Made by a program: the position numbers and the translations under genes. From Rickettsiales bacterium (lineage in GTDB: Bacteria > Pseudomonadota > Alphaproteobacteria > Rickettsiales > UBA1997): 19,880 bases of DNA. The notes under the pieces were generated by a model. The model had not been told where the DNA came from. It made no database searches and saw only the letters and a program-made list of their open reading frames with translations. Below are positions 1-6,639 of this stretch, piece after piece. The DNA lies in NCBI GenBank assembly GCA_023262945.1, contig JALQXY010000074.1, positions 1 to 19,880 of the forward strand, written 5' to 3'. Position 1 is the stretch's first letter; each line of letters begins with the position of its first letter.

Positions 1-2
1 CA

Positions 3-227
3 GAACCTGGTTTTACAAAATTAAAGCAAGAGAAGGCGAAATTAGAATCAGAAATTCAACTCTTAAGAGGAGAGTATGAAAGGATTTCTAAAAGTGTTAG
101 TCAATTTAAAAATCGTTTAGAGCAAGAATTAGAATCAAAAATTACTAATGCGTCACCATCAAATACATCATATGAAATGCTACATGGAGAATTAAAAGAT
201 CACCAATCGCCTAAGCTGCGTAGGTGA
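3..227 (+). CDS. 3' end of a coiled-coil protein gene (partial, 5' end outside window)
   Basis: An open frame enters from the left edge and ends at a TGA at 225-227, leaving 74 visible codons. The translated piece is highly charged (KLKQEKAKLESEIQLL, then EYERISKSVSQFKNRLEQEL) with heptad-like spacing of I, L and V, so it looks like a coiled coil. A short Ser/Asn-rich, basic tail follows and ends in PKLRR. No catalytic motif or domain is visible in this fragment, and the function cannot be named. TGA acts as stop here, consistent with the standard code. The frame is well supported, but the protein's identity is unknown without the upstream sequence. Confidence 0.7.
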   Translation, partial: EPGFTKLKQEKAKLESEIQLLRGEYERISKSVSQFKNRLEQELESKITNASPSNTSYEMLHGELKDHQSPKLRR

Positions 228-278
228 TTAATAAAATCTATTTTAGATAAAAACCTCTATGTAGCTAAAATTCTTTAA

Positions 279-297
279 TTTTTCTTATTAAGAAAAA
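279..297. repeat. AT-only hairpin after the truncated gene, possible weak terminator
   Basis: The arms TTTTTCTTA and TAAGAAAAA are perfectly complementary across a single spacer base, about 50 bases after the TGA at 225-227. There is no GC-rich stem, so a terminator role is only possible. It could also be chance in such AT-rich DNA. Confidence 0.25.
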
Positions 298-362
298 AGT
301 GAATTATTTTTAAAAAAGCATTTTATTTTTACAAAATTACCCGTTAATTAAATTATTCAAAT

Positions 363-782
363 ATGCCAAATATTACAATAGATGATTCTTACGAGATTCC
401 TTTTTTTATTGCACTTGCTTTTTCTGCATTATTTTTTACTTCAACGGTTTTTTTAGCCTGTCGTTGGCGTAATTCTATTATTGAAAATGGTCGCATGAAA
501 GAGCAGAGCGACAAGAAAGTTGACGTACTTGCCGCGGAAAGGATGCCTAATAGTTTGAGGACTGTAGGTTTTGCAAAAAAAGAAAATGGGTGGCAGAGCT
601 ATATTATTAGTGCTAAATTAGAAACAGAAAATCAAAAGATTCAAGCGAAAGAAGAGGTGCGAGATGAATCTTCTGGCAAAACTTCGGATGGTGCTATTTA
701 TGAAAGAGCTACGCCCGGTATAAGAATTATGCCTCATAGTATCAAAGAATGTGAAATTCAAGAAGATAAATCAAGAAGATAA
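363..782 (+). CDS. Hypothetical single-pass membrane protein
   Basis: This 139-residue protein is not recognised. Residues 13-34 form one clear membrane segment (PFFIALAFSALFFTSTVFLA), followed by CRWR, a positive stop-transfer signal that would put the long hydrophilic C-terminus in the cytoplasm. Residues 35-139 are charged and low in hydrophobics, with no recognisable domain. The ATG at 363 has no Shine-Dalgarno sequence upstream, as for nearly every gene in this window. The gene ends in TAA at 780-782, inside an 18-base perfect AT palindrome. It follows the truncated coiled-coil gene on the same strand after a 135-base gap, so it may be a separate unit. Function unknown. Confidence 0.6.
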   Translation: MPNITIDDSYEIPFFIALAFSALFFTSTVFLACRWRNSIIENGRMKEQSDKKVDVLAAERMPNSLRTVGFAKKENGWQSYIISAKLETENQKIQAKEEVRDESSGKTSDGAIYERATPGIRIMPHSIKECEIQEDKSRR

Positions 783-799
783 ATTTTTAATTAAAAATT
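782..799. repeat. 18-base perfect AT palindrome at the end of the membrane protein gene
   Basis: AATTTTTAATTAAAAATT reads the same on both strands and begins on the last base of the stop codon. It could form a small hairpin at the 3' end of the transcript. It has no GC pairs, so a terminator role is weak. Confidence 0.3.
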
Positions 800-969
800 G
801 ATAAGGGGCGATAATTATCTAATTTAGAGAGGGCGTCTGTCAAGGTTTGTGTTTTTAACCTAAATGCATATCTTTCAAGGGCTGTAGAATTGTTTCTTAA
901 AATATTTTGTTAATTTGAATTGAAGATTACAATTAAAGTTGCCTTTTAAAGATTTTATTATTAAATAAT

Positions 970-1034
970 ACCAAAGTTCATCTTTAAACGAATTTAATCG
1001 CTTATTTTTAACTGCTTTTAAAATGAACTTTGGT
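970..1034. repeat. 65-base inverted repeat
   Basis: Arms at 970-981 and 1023-1034 (ACCAAAGTTCAT and its complement) are 12 bases with no mismatch. Pairing continues inward for several more A/T positions. The outer bases (ATACCAAA) match the end of the dispersed repeat family seen elsewhere in this window, and the next element starts three bases after its right end. Confidence 0.6.
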
Positions 1035-1037
1035 GTA

Positions 1038-1253
1038 ATACCAAATTCCATTTTAAAAGTTTTAAAAAAATAAAATTCTAACTTCATATTTTTGGCTAAA
1101 AATGATTGCCGATTTGATGGATTTTAATAACTATTAAAGTTATTAAAATTTATCAAATCTCCTTCAGCTGTGTTGATATTCAGCTTCATTTTTTAAAAAT
1201 TTTTATCTCAAAAATATTTTGTTATAACTTTATTTAAAGATGGGATTTGGTAT
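1038..1253. repeat. MITE-like element (216 bases) with terminal inverted repeats
   Basis: The left end (1038-1058) and the reverse complement of the right end (1233-1253) agree at 18 of 21 positions around the core ATACCAAAT-CCAT. Inside, 1111-1132 and 1138-1159 form a 22-base inverted repeat with two mismatches and a 5-base loop, the strongest hairpin in the window. The right part, read on the minus strand, contains ACAAAATATTTTT and GATAAAAATT, which recur in the copy at 5530. There is no open reading frame worth calling, so this is a non-autonomous element or a palindromic repeat. Treating the two ends as one element is an inference. Confidence 0.55.
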
Positions 1254-1548
1254 AATATCAAAATCTCGTTTTTAATTGGATTTTTATGTTGAAATAAAAG
1301 ATAAAAAAGTTTAATCTTAAGACTTGAAATTTTCTTTAATTTTAAACAAAAAAGATGAAGTTAAAATCAAATCTTTATCAATTTTAAGATAAAATTTGAT
1401 GCAATTTATCTATCTTATTTAAGTCATCAAAAATTTGCAATACTTCTAGAATCATCTTAGAATCTTAGAAAATTGATATCAATTGATAAAGATAACTGCT
1501 TTAATCAAAGTCAATTATATTAATGTCTTAAATGACTTGCAGTTTTAT

Positions 1549-1624
1549 GGCCCCATCGTCTAATGGTTTAGGACGCCACCCTTTCACGGTGGAAATACGG
1601 GTTCGAATCCCGTTGGGGTCACCA
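1549..1624 (+). tRNA. tRNA-Glu, anticodon TTC
   Basis: The complete cloverleaf is 76 bases including an encoded CCA. The acceptor stem 1549-1555 (GGCCCCA) pairs with 1614-1620 (TGGGGTC) through one G-U pair. The anticodon stem CCACC/GGTGG encloses the loop CTTTCAC at 1581-1587, with TTC at 1583-1585. The T-arm has the canonical GGTTCGAATCC. The discriminator is A1621, followed by CCA at 1622-1624. It is a lone tRNA between the repeat-rich spacer and the convergent tyrA-lpxK operon. Confidence 0.97.
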
Positions 1625-1712
1625 TATATCATCTATATTTCTCCAACCAGTTATTTATAATGGTGCTAAAAATAAAAAAGCACTTAAAAGTAAAAAACTC
1701 AACCACTCTCCG

Positions 1713-1735
1713 GTAATTTAAAGATTGGATTTATT
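1713..1735. repeat. Fragment of the dispersed repeat
   Basis: The segment GTAATTTAAAGATTGGATTT closely matches 18465-18485 (GTAATTTTAAAGATTGGATTT). It is a solitary half-copy with no matching left arm nearby, between the tRNA gene and the 3' end of the lipoprotein gene. Confidence 0.45.
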
Positions 1736-1758
1736 TATATTTTTACCAAAATTAACTT

Positions 1759-2523
1759 TTAAAAATTAGGGTTAGTGTTATTACTTTCTGGTGCTGCTCC
1801 TTGATATATATATTCACCAATGCGATTATTAGGATTATCCATATAGTTTCTTTGAGGTGCTACTCTTTGTTTGTTTAGGTCATAGCTGTTATAACGATAT
1901 TGTTTTTGAAAATTATAATGTAGATTCTCTTCTAAAAATGGATCGTAACTTTGCTGCATATTGCGATTATCGATTTTATTATGATTTGTTATTGATGGAT
2001 CTATGTTATTTGTTGAAGCATTGTTTTGATTGTAGTAAATTTTTTCTGGTATATGGTAATTTTGCTGCTCTTGATATGATTTGTTTATTTCGTAAAAATT
2101 ATTAGGTAACGGCCTATTTAAGCCAGTGTTATTCTGAGGAATATTAATGAAATGATTTTTTTCTTTAAAATCGCGACAATAAACAGACCACATTGATAAA
2201 AGTGGTAAAATAAACATAAATCCCATAGAATCTAAAATACATCTCTCTCCGTCGCGATCACGATTTCTTATCGTTTGCCAAGTTTTCAATTGAAGATTTG
2301 TTGATCCGTACCCTGCAAGCTCTAATACTACATTATAGTTTTTGGGTTCAATTCTAAGCATTTTTGGAGTTTTACCATAATTTTGCCCTTCTATAAATAT
2401 ATCGGCACCCGGTGGATTGCTTGATATTGAGAGCTCAACTTCTTTGTCATTGAAAAAGTAAGCACAAGATGAGGATTGAAATAAAGATATGATAAGAAAT
2501 ATTTTGAGCCAGTTTTTTTTCAT
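1759..2523 (-). CDS. PEGA-domain lipoprotein with Asn/Gln/Tyr-rich tail
   Basis: This 254-residue protein has an N-terminal lipoprotein signal (KKNW, hydrophobic stretch, SSSC with Cys20; the lipobox is relaxed because position -3 is Ser). It is probably anchored in the outer membrane facing the periplasm. Residues 29-80 form a PEGA domain (SISSNPPGADIFIEG, then KTPKMLRIEP). PEGA domains are small beta-sandwiches often found on surface or cell-wall-associated proteins. A hydrophobic patch follows at about 98-114, flanked by Cys95 and Cys116. Residues 125-254 are low-complexity, rich in Asn, Gln and Tyr, and likely disordered. It is the last gene of the minus-strand operon, 18 bases after the acyltransferase. 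Its exact role is unknown; the context suggests the cell envelope. Confidence 0.75.
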   Translation of the reverse strand: MKKNWLKIFLIISLFQSSSCAYFFNDKEVELSISSNPPGADIFIEGQNYGKTPKMLRIEPKNYNVVLELAGYGSTNLQLKTWQTIRNRDRDGERCILDSMGFMFILPLLSMWSVYCRDFKEKNHFINIPQNNTGLNRPLPNNFYEINKSYQEQQNYHIPEKIYYNQNNASTNNIDPSITNHNKIDNRNMQQSYDPFLEENLHYNFQKQYRYNSYDLNKQRVAPQRNYMDNPNNRIGEYIYQGAAPESNNTNPNF

Positions 2524-2541
2524 TATAAATAAAAAATAATA

Positions 2542-3435
2542 TTATTTTTTCCATCGATCATGAACCCAAAACCATTGTGCTGGAAATTCTTTAATCCATG
2601 ATTCTAGTTTTTGATTTATTGTAGCAGTAAAATCAAAGACTTCCAAGTCTTTTTTTGCATTTTCTTGATTTATTTTTATTGGTTTATCGATATCGACCAT
2701 AAATTTATGTTTATTTTTCAATCTAATAATGCGTGCGGGAATGATATCTATATCGTATTTTAAAGCAATTTTGGCGATTGAAGTGGTTGTTATGGCCTCC
2801 TTATGAAAAAATTTAACTAATTGTCCACCTCTAACTCTTTGATCTGCCAGAATAACAACATATTGACCCTTTTTGATAGCCTCTATTATTTCGCGATTAC
2901 CTTTAGAACCCTTTTTGATTAATTTTATATTGCGTATTTTTGCGGTTATTTTTTCAACAAATGGGTTATTTAATGGTCTATAAAGCACATTAACATCGAG
3001 GCCGTAAGACATCAAAACTTTAGGCCCGATCTCCCAATTGCCAATATGGCCACTGATAATTATGCCTCCTTTATTATTTTTTTTAAGATTTTTGATATTT
3101 TTTTTAAAATTATCAGATTCGAAAATAATTTTCTTGAGATTTTTATTATTCATTTTGCCGATATGACAATATTCTCCAACGATACGACCAAGATTATCCC
3201 ACATCTCGCGCAATATCTTATTTTTTTGATCCTTATTTAGATTTGGTAAAGCATTGCTAATATTGTTGTAAGCTAGTTTATTTACTGATAATTTTAAGCC
3301 TATAAAAACAGCTATTTTGGCGGCCAAATTTGACGATATTTTGCAACCTAAGATGTTAAAAAGTATAATTCCTATATTTACTATGATAGCTTCTAATAAG
3401 TAACGAATTTGTTTAATAATTTTTTTAACTGACAT
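2542..3435 (-). CDS. lpxL: Lipid A biosynthesis acyltransferase (LpxL/HtrB family)
   Basis: It transfers a secondary acyl chain from acyl-ACP to the Kdo2-lipid A precursor at the inner membrane. The 297-residue length is typical of the family. A hydrophobic N-terminal anchor lies at about 15-30. The catalytic HX4E motif is present (GHIGNWE; His130, Glu135). Other family landmarks are YRPLNNP (152-158), the LADQR segment (196-200) and the C-terminal PAQWFWVHDRWK. The ATG shares one base with the lpxK stop (TAATG), which implies translational coupling. LpxL and LpxM cannot be separated by eye. LpxL is the usual name for a single secondary acyltransferase of this type, so the family is certain and the subtype is not. 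Confidence 0.88.
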   Translation of the reverse strand: MSVKKIIKQIRYLLEAIIVNIGIILFNILGCKISSNLAAKIAVFIGLKLSVNKLAYNNISNALPNLNKDQKNKILREMWDNLGRIVGEYCHIGKMNNKNLKKIIFESDNFKKNIKNLKKNNKGGIIISGHIGNWEIGPKVLMSYGLDVNVLYRPLNNPFVEKITAKIRNIKLIKKGSKGNREIIEAIKKGQYVVILADQRVRGGQLVKFFHKEAITTTSIAKIALKYDIDIIPARIIRLKNKHKFMVDIDKPIKINQENAKKDLEVFDFTATINQKLESWIKEFPAQWFWVHDRWKK

Positions 3436-4403
3436 TAGTTGCTTAAAATTTCTTGTAATTTATTTTTAACTAATTTTGGTTTATCAAAGATTAATTCGAT
3501 ATCAAGATATTCTATTTTATCCTGATATTTTTTAGGAAATTTAATCCAATCTTTTTTGGTGGTTATAAGTCTAAGATTTTTTTTGTAAGATAGTTGGCAT
3601 ATCTTTTGCAAATCTTTATCGCTATATTTAAAATGATCGGGGAATGAAATATTATCTACAACATTAAGATTATTATCTTTTAACAGATTAAAAAATTTTT
3701 GCGGGTAGGCTATGCCGCAAAAAGCTAGCAACTCATGATTATTAAAATCTTTGGCATTTTTACATACTATACACGCTTTTACTATCTTATCATGTGGTAG
3801 ATTTGGGTATGTTTTTAATTGATTGCCAATTGAAACAATTAAATCAGCTTCTTTAAGTCCAGATTTTATACTTTGCCTTAAGGGACCAGAGGGAAAAATC
3901 ATATTATTACCAAACAGCAAAGAATTATCAATTACTAATATTGTTAAATCCTTATGAAGTGAATTATTTTGCATGCCATCATCAAGAATTACAGCTTGTA
4001 ATTGTTTATTTTTGTCTATTTCTAGAGCTCCTTTTGCTCGTTTTTTGCTAATAATTGTTGGCGCTAGCTCTTTTAGTAGTAGCGGCTCATCACCTGTTAT
4101 TGTTGAGTCATATTGTTGATATTTATCTAGAAATAATATTTCTTTATTTCTTCCTTTGTAACCGCGGGTTAGATAGGCAAAATCTATTTTCATCTCTTGC
4201 AAAATTTGACCAATTGCTAAAGCTGTTGGAGTTTTTCCAGATCCTCCCATCGTTAAATTGCCTACGCAAATTACTTTTTTGCTTATTTTAAGAGTTTTTG
4301 TTAATTTTGATTTTATAATAAATGCTGCAAGGTATATTATAGATAATGGCCATAACAATAAAGATAAATAGTTCTTATTTTGCCAAAATCTTGGAGTTTT
4401 CAT
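3435..4403 (-). CDS. lpxK: Tetraacyldisaccharide 4'-kinase LpxK
   Basis: It phosphorylates the 4' position of the tetraacyldisaccharide 1-phosphate to give lipid IVA, using ATP at the inner membrane. The protein is 322 residues, normal for LpxK. Residues 11-31 form the membrane anchor. The Walker A loop is clear (VGNLTMGGSGKTP; Lys57, Thr58), followed by YLTRGYKGR and the DDGMQN segment typical of the family. The start lies 11 bases after the tyrA stop, and its stop overlaps the acyltransferase start, so consecutive lipid A steps are coupled. The Kdo transferase gene, which often neighbours these two, is not in the window. Confidence 0.93.
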   Translation of the reverse strand: MKTPRFWQNKNYLSLLLWPLSIIYLAAFIIKSKLTKTLKISKKVICVGNLTMGGSGKTPTALAIGQILQEMKIDFAYLTRGYKGRNKEILFLDKYQQYDSTITGDEPLLLKELAPTIISKKRAKGALEIDKNKQLQAVILDDGMQNNSLHKDLTILVIDNSLLFGNNMIFPSGPLRQSIKSGLKEADLIVSIGNQLKTYPNLPHDKIVKACIVCKNAKDFNNHELLAFCGIAYPQKFFNLLKDNNLNVVDNISFPDHFKYSDKDLQKICQLSYKKNLRLITTKKDWIKFPKKYQDKIEYLDIELIFDKPKLVKNKLQEILSN

Positions 4404-4414
4404 ATTGTTTTGCT

Positions 4415-5467
4415 TTAATTCAATTCTTTGAATATTTCTTGCAATGAGTTTTGTGATTTTTTCATTTCACTTATTAGTATTTCTTGATTAAGATTAAAAA
4501 TGTTTAATATTGAAATAAAATCTTTAAAACCATTGCCATAATATTCTTTTAAATCCTCGATTTCTTTTATTTCAAGATAACTTATAACCATCAAGACGCG
4601 AAAGAAAATGCTTTTAAAATTATAGCAAAAAAACTTTTCATCAACCACACTCTTTTCCAGAAGATTGTCATATTTTTTATGATAAAAGTTAATTTTATCT
4701 AAAATAACCGCACAATTATTTATATTATCTATATTATTTTTAAGATTATCAAAGAAATCGATATAATAATTACCAATATTTACTTCATTTAGTTTAAAAA
4801 CATCTTCCCATATTTCTGGATTTGATTTATTAAGGCGAAAGCTTTTATAAAAAGAATCATTAATATTTAAATCCTTCGGCGTTAAGTCTAAAAATAAAAA
4901 AGATAAAAATTGCGGTAAATGAGATATTAAAGCATATATTTTATCATGCTTTACGCTATCCATAAAACAATATTTAAGATTAAGGCTCTTAAATAAGCTT
5001 AATATTCTATCATCTTTTAATTTTTGTTGATCGCGGCAAATAATAATTTGCTTATTGTCAAACAATTTTTCATCGCTATATTCAAAGCCAGATTGGTGCA
5101 ATCCTGCGATTGGATGGCAAGGAATAAAGTTTTTTATATTTTTTGGAATGGCAAAATTCTTAACCGACCCAAGATCTATTACTATAGTATTTTTAGAAAT
5201 TATATGATTTATTTGTCTAAAGATTTGATTATAAGTTGAAAGAGGCGTAGAAATCACTATTAAATCAATATCACTAATAGATGTTTTATTTGCTTGTAGA
5301 TCAATGGTATAATCTATTGTTTTTTGTAACTTAGCCAAGCTAAGATTGTCATAATTTTTATCATAAGCGCCAATAATTTGTTGAGAATTGTATTTTTTGA
5401 GAGCTCTAGCAAAGGAGCCACCAATTAATCCAAGGCCAATTATAAAAATATTGTTGAAAATTGTCAT
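4415..5467 (-). CDS. tyrA: Prephenate (or arogenate) dehydrogenase, TyrA family, with C-terminal extension
   Basis: It oxidatively decarboxylates prephenate or arogenate on the tyrosine pathway. The NAD(P)-binding loop is GLGLIGG (11-17). HPIAG at 118-122 and SHLPQ at 182-186 are the two histidine signatures of TyrA. The segment around 205-220 (ending SNPEIW) matches the family's GFRDxTRIAxSxPxxW helix, but Arg-Asp of GFRD is replaced by Tyr-Lys; the later Arg (Arg211) is kept. At 350 residues it is longer than the usual 280-300. Residues about 285-345 contain a second such pattern (YYGNGFKDFISIL at 309-321). It is the first gene of the operon with lpxK and lpxL. The family is secure; substrate preference cannot be read from the sequence. 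Confidence 0.88.
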   Translation of the reverse strand: MTIFNNIFIIGLGLIGGSFARALKKYNSQQIIGAYDKNYDNLSLAKLQKTIDYTIDLQANKTSISDIDLIVISTPLSTYNQIFRQINHIISKNTIVIDLGSVKNFAIPKNIKNFIPCHPIAGLHQSGFEYSDEKLFDNKQIIICRDQQKLKDDRILSLFKSLNLKYCFMDSVKHDKIYALISHLPQFLSFLFLDLTPKDLNINDSFYKSFRLNKSNPEIWEDVFKLNEVNIGNYYIDFFDNLKNNIDNINNCAVILDKINFYHKKYDNLLEKSVVDEKFFCYNFKSIFFRVLMVISYLEIKEIEDLKEYYGNGFKDFISILNIFNLNQEILISEMKKSQNSLQEIFKELN

Positions 5468-5507
5468 TATTCTTTAAATGATGTTAACTATTAGACCTTT
5501 TGAAAAC

Positions 5508-5586
5508 TTTTAGATGGGATTTTAGTATAATACCAATTCCCATCTAAAAATGAACAATATGACAAAATATTTTTTTAAGATAAAAA
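5508..5586. repeat. Dispersed palindromic repeat: facing half-copies between divergent operons
   Basis: 5508-5519 (TTTTAGATGGGA) and 5538-5549 (TCCCATCTAAAA) are a perfect 12-base inverted repeat with an 18-base spacer. From 5530 rightward, 45 bases match 15612-15656 at 44 positions. The layout looks like two element ends meeting head to head. It lies 40 to 120 bases upstream of tyrA and 140 bases or more upstream of the small lipoprotein gene, so it is in the shared 5' region of both transcripts. Confidence 0.65.
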
Positions 5587-5724
5587 TTAATTTATCACAA
5601 TAAAAATTATTATAAATAAATTAGTTTGGTTAAGATTTTTGATTGCGTATCTAAGATTATGATGTAAAAAATTCTCTAATATTGAATTTTTATAATAAAT
5701 CAATATCAACATATCTTTCAAATA

Positions 5725-5898
5725 ATGATAAAATTCTTTTTTTCTTTGTTAATTTTATTAACAATTATATCTTGCACAGGTAAGGTTGTAGAAGTTAAAA
5801 GTCCTTGCGTTTCCCTAGATGATGGACCATGTGGCAAAAAAACCCCAATTAACGATTGGTGGCTTAAATCGCTAGATTCAAAAGTAATTAAATCTTAA
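5725..5898 (+). CDS. Small lipoprotein, 57 residues (possible VirB7-like)
   Basis: The ATG at 5725 opens a 57-codon frame ending in TAA at 5896-5898. Residues 1-16 are a lipoprotein signal (MIKFFFSLLILL, then TIISC) with an excellent lipobox and Cys17. The mature 41 residues (SPCVSLDDGPCG, PINDWWLKSL) hold two more cysteines and a Pro-Ile-Asn-Asp-Trp-Trp motif. Size, lipid anchor and the GP...P[LI]N..W pattern recall VirB7 of type IV secretion systems, where the mature lipoprotein binds VirB9; this is resemblance recalled from the family, not an alignment. No other vir gene is nearby. It is followed 6 bases later by the next gene, probably co-transcribed. A real gene is likely because of the textbook signal; the function is uncertain. 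Confidence 0.75.
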   Translation: MIKFFFSLLILLTIISCTGKVVEVKSPCVSLDDGPCGKKTPINDWWLKSLDSKVIKS

Positions 5899-5904
5899 TT
5901 TAGA

Positions 5905-6600
5905 ATGATTTTTGTTATTAATAAAACCTTTTACAGTAAAAATAAAAATCTATTTCGACCACCTTTAAAACAATCTGAGCTATTTTATGGTAAATTGCAA
6001 AAGCAGGATTCTTTAATTGATTTATCTGATTTGATAAAATTATATTCCGAAGAAGACCCTGTTATTGAGCAAAAGTCAGAGCCAGAAATGCCATATTTTG
6101 AAGAACATTCTGTTTCTTCTACAATGCCGTCAGAGCCTCCTATAGCAGATGATATTTCAGATGCATCTGAGGAAGTAGTTACGAATAAAGAGATGGATCC
6201 CAAAGATAATGTTGGCGCATTTGCTCAAAAATATCAAAGTCGTAAAGATAGTCTTGCGCAAAAGAAGTCAACTTTCACTTCTCAAAACTTAGAGAATCAA
6301 TCGCAAAAGCAATATGCTGATCAGGTAGATCAGTTTTCAAAAGGCCCGCCTAAAAAAGTCGATCCACAGAAAAAGATGTTAGCGAGTCTGATTTATCTAG
6401 TAAGAGGTGTTGATGATGGCAGAAATGCTTGGTATTATGTTTTGGTCGATCGATTAAAAGTTAAGATGTTTCTCAAGGCATTAAATGACGACATAATACA
6501 TCTTGAGAATTATGGAGTAATTTTATACTCAGCTTATGGAGATGATCCTCCAGAAGAAGTTACTCAAGCTTTAAAAGATGAATACGGTATTAGTGGTTAA
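5905..6600 (+). CDS. Hypothetical protein with conserved-looking C-terminal domain
   Basis: The 231-residue protein is not recognised. There is no signal peptide or membrane segment, so it is probably cytoplasmic. Residues about 45-155 are polar, acidic and Gln/Ser-rich, likely disordered. The last 75 residues look folded (LASLIYLVRGVDDGRNAWYY, then LVDRLKVKMFLKALNDD and VILYSAYGDDPPEEV), with the feel of a small conserved alpha/beta domain of proteobacteria, but I cannot name it. The start is 6 bases after the small lipoprotein stop and the protein ends 39 bases before ctpA, so it belongs to the envelope cluster. No Shine-Dalgarno sequence is visible at the start. Confidence 0.75.
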   Translation: MIFVINKTFYSKNKNLFRPPLKQSELFYGKLQKQDSLIDLSDLIKLYSEEDPVIEQKSEPEMPYFEEHSVSSTMPSEPPIADDISDASEEVVTNKEMDPKDNVGAFAQKYQSRKDSLAQKKSTFTSQNLENQSQKQYADQVDQFSKGPPKKVDPQKKMLASLIYLVRGVDDGRNAWYYVLVDRLKVKMFLKALNDDIIHLENYGVILYSAYGDDPPEEVTQALKDEYGISG

Positions 6601-6639
6601 TGATTAATTTAATTTGATTAATGTTTTTAATAAAACATA

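Larger units (their letters stand above)
783..1548. other. Long non-coding spacer dominated by palindromic repeats
   Basis: No credible gene was found in these 766 bases. They hold a 65-base inverted repeat (970-1034), a larger element with terminal inverted repeats (1038-1253) containing a strong internal hairpin (1111-1159), and AT-rich sequence leading to the tRNA gene. A minus-strand frame of 70 codons at 875-1087 runs through the palindromes and is treated as spurious. Confidence 0.6.

Noticed and set aside
783..969. Possible decayed gene
   Set aside because: I saw no frame, domain or codon pattern to support a pseudogene.
875..1087. Minus-strand 70-codon frame
   Set aside because: It runs across the palindromic repeats, is Lys/Phe/Asn-rich and has no domain. 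It is probably a by-product of AT-rich repeat sequence, unless many genomic copies keep the frame open.
970..1260. Repeats as a CRISPR array
   Set aside because: Units are inverted, differ in length and are not regularly spaced. No cas gene is present.
1663..1683. Hairpin GTGCT/AGCAC after tRNA-Glu as a terminator
   Set aside because: The stem is only 5 pairs with an 11-base loop, and no T-run follows on the plus strand.
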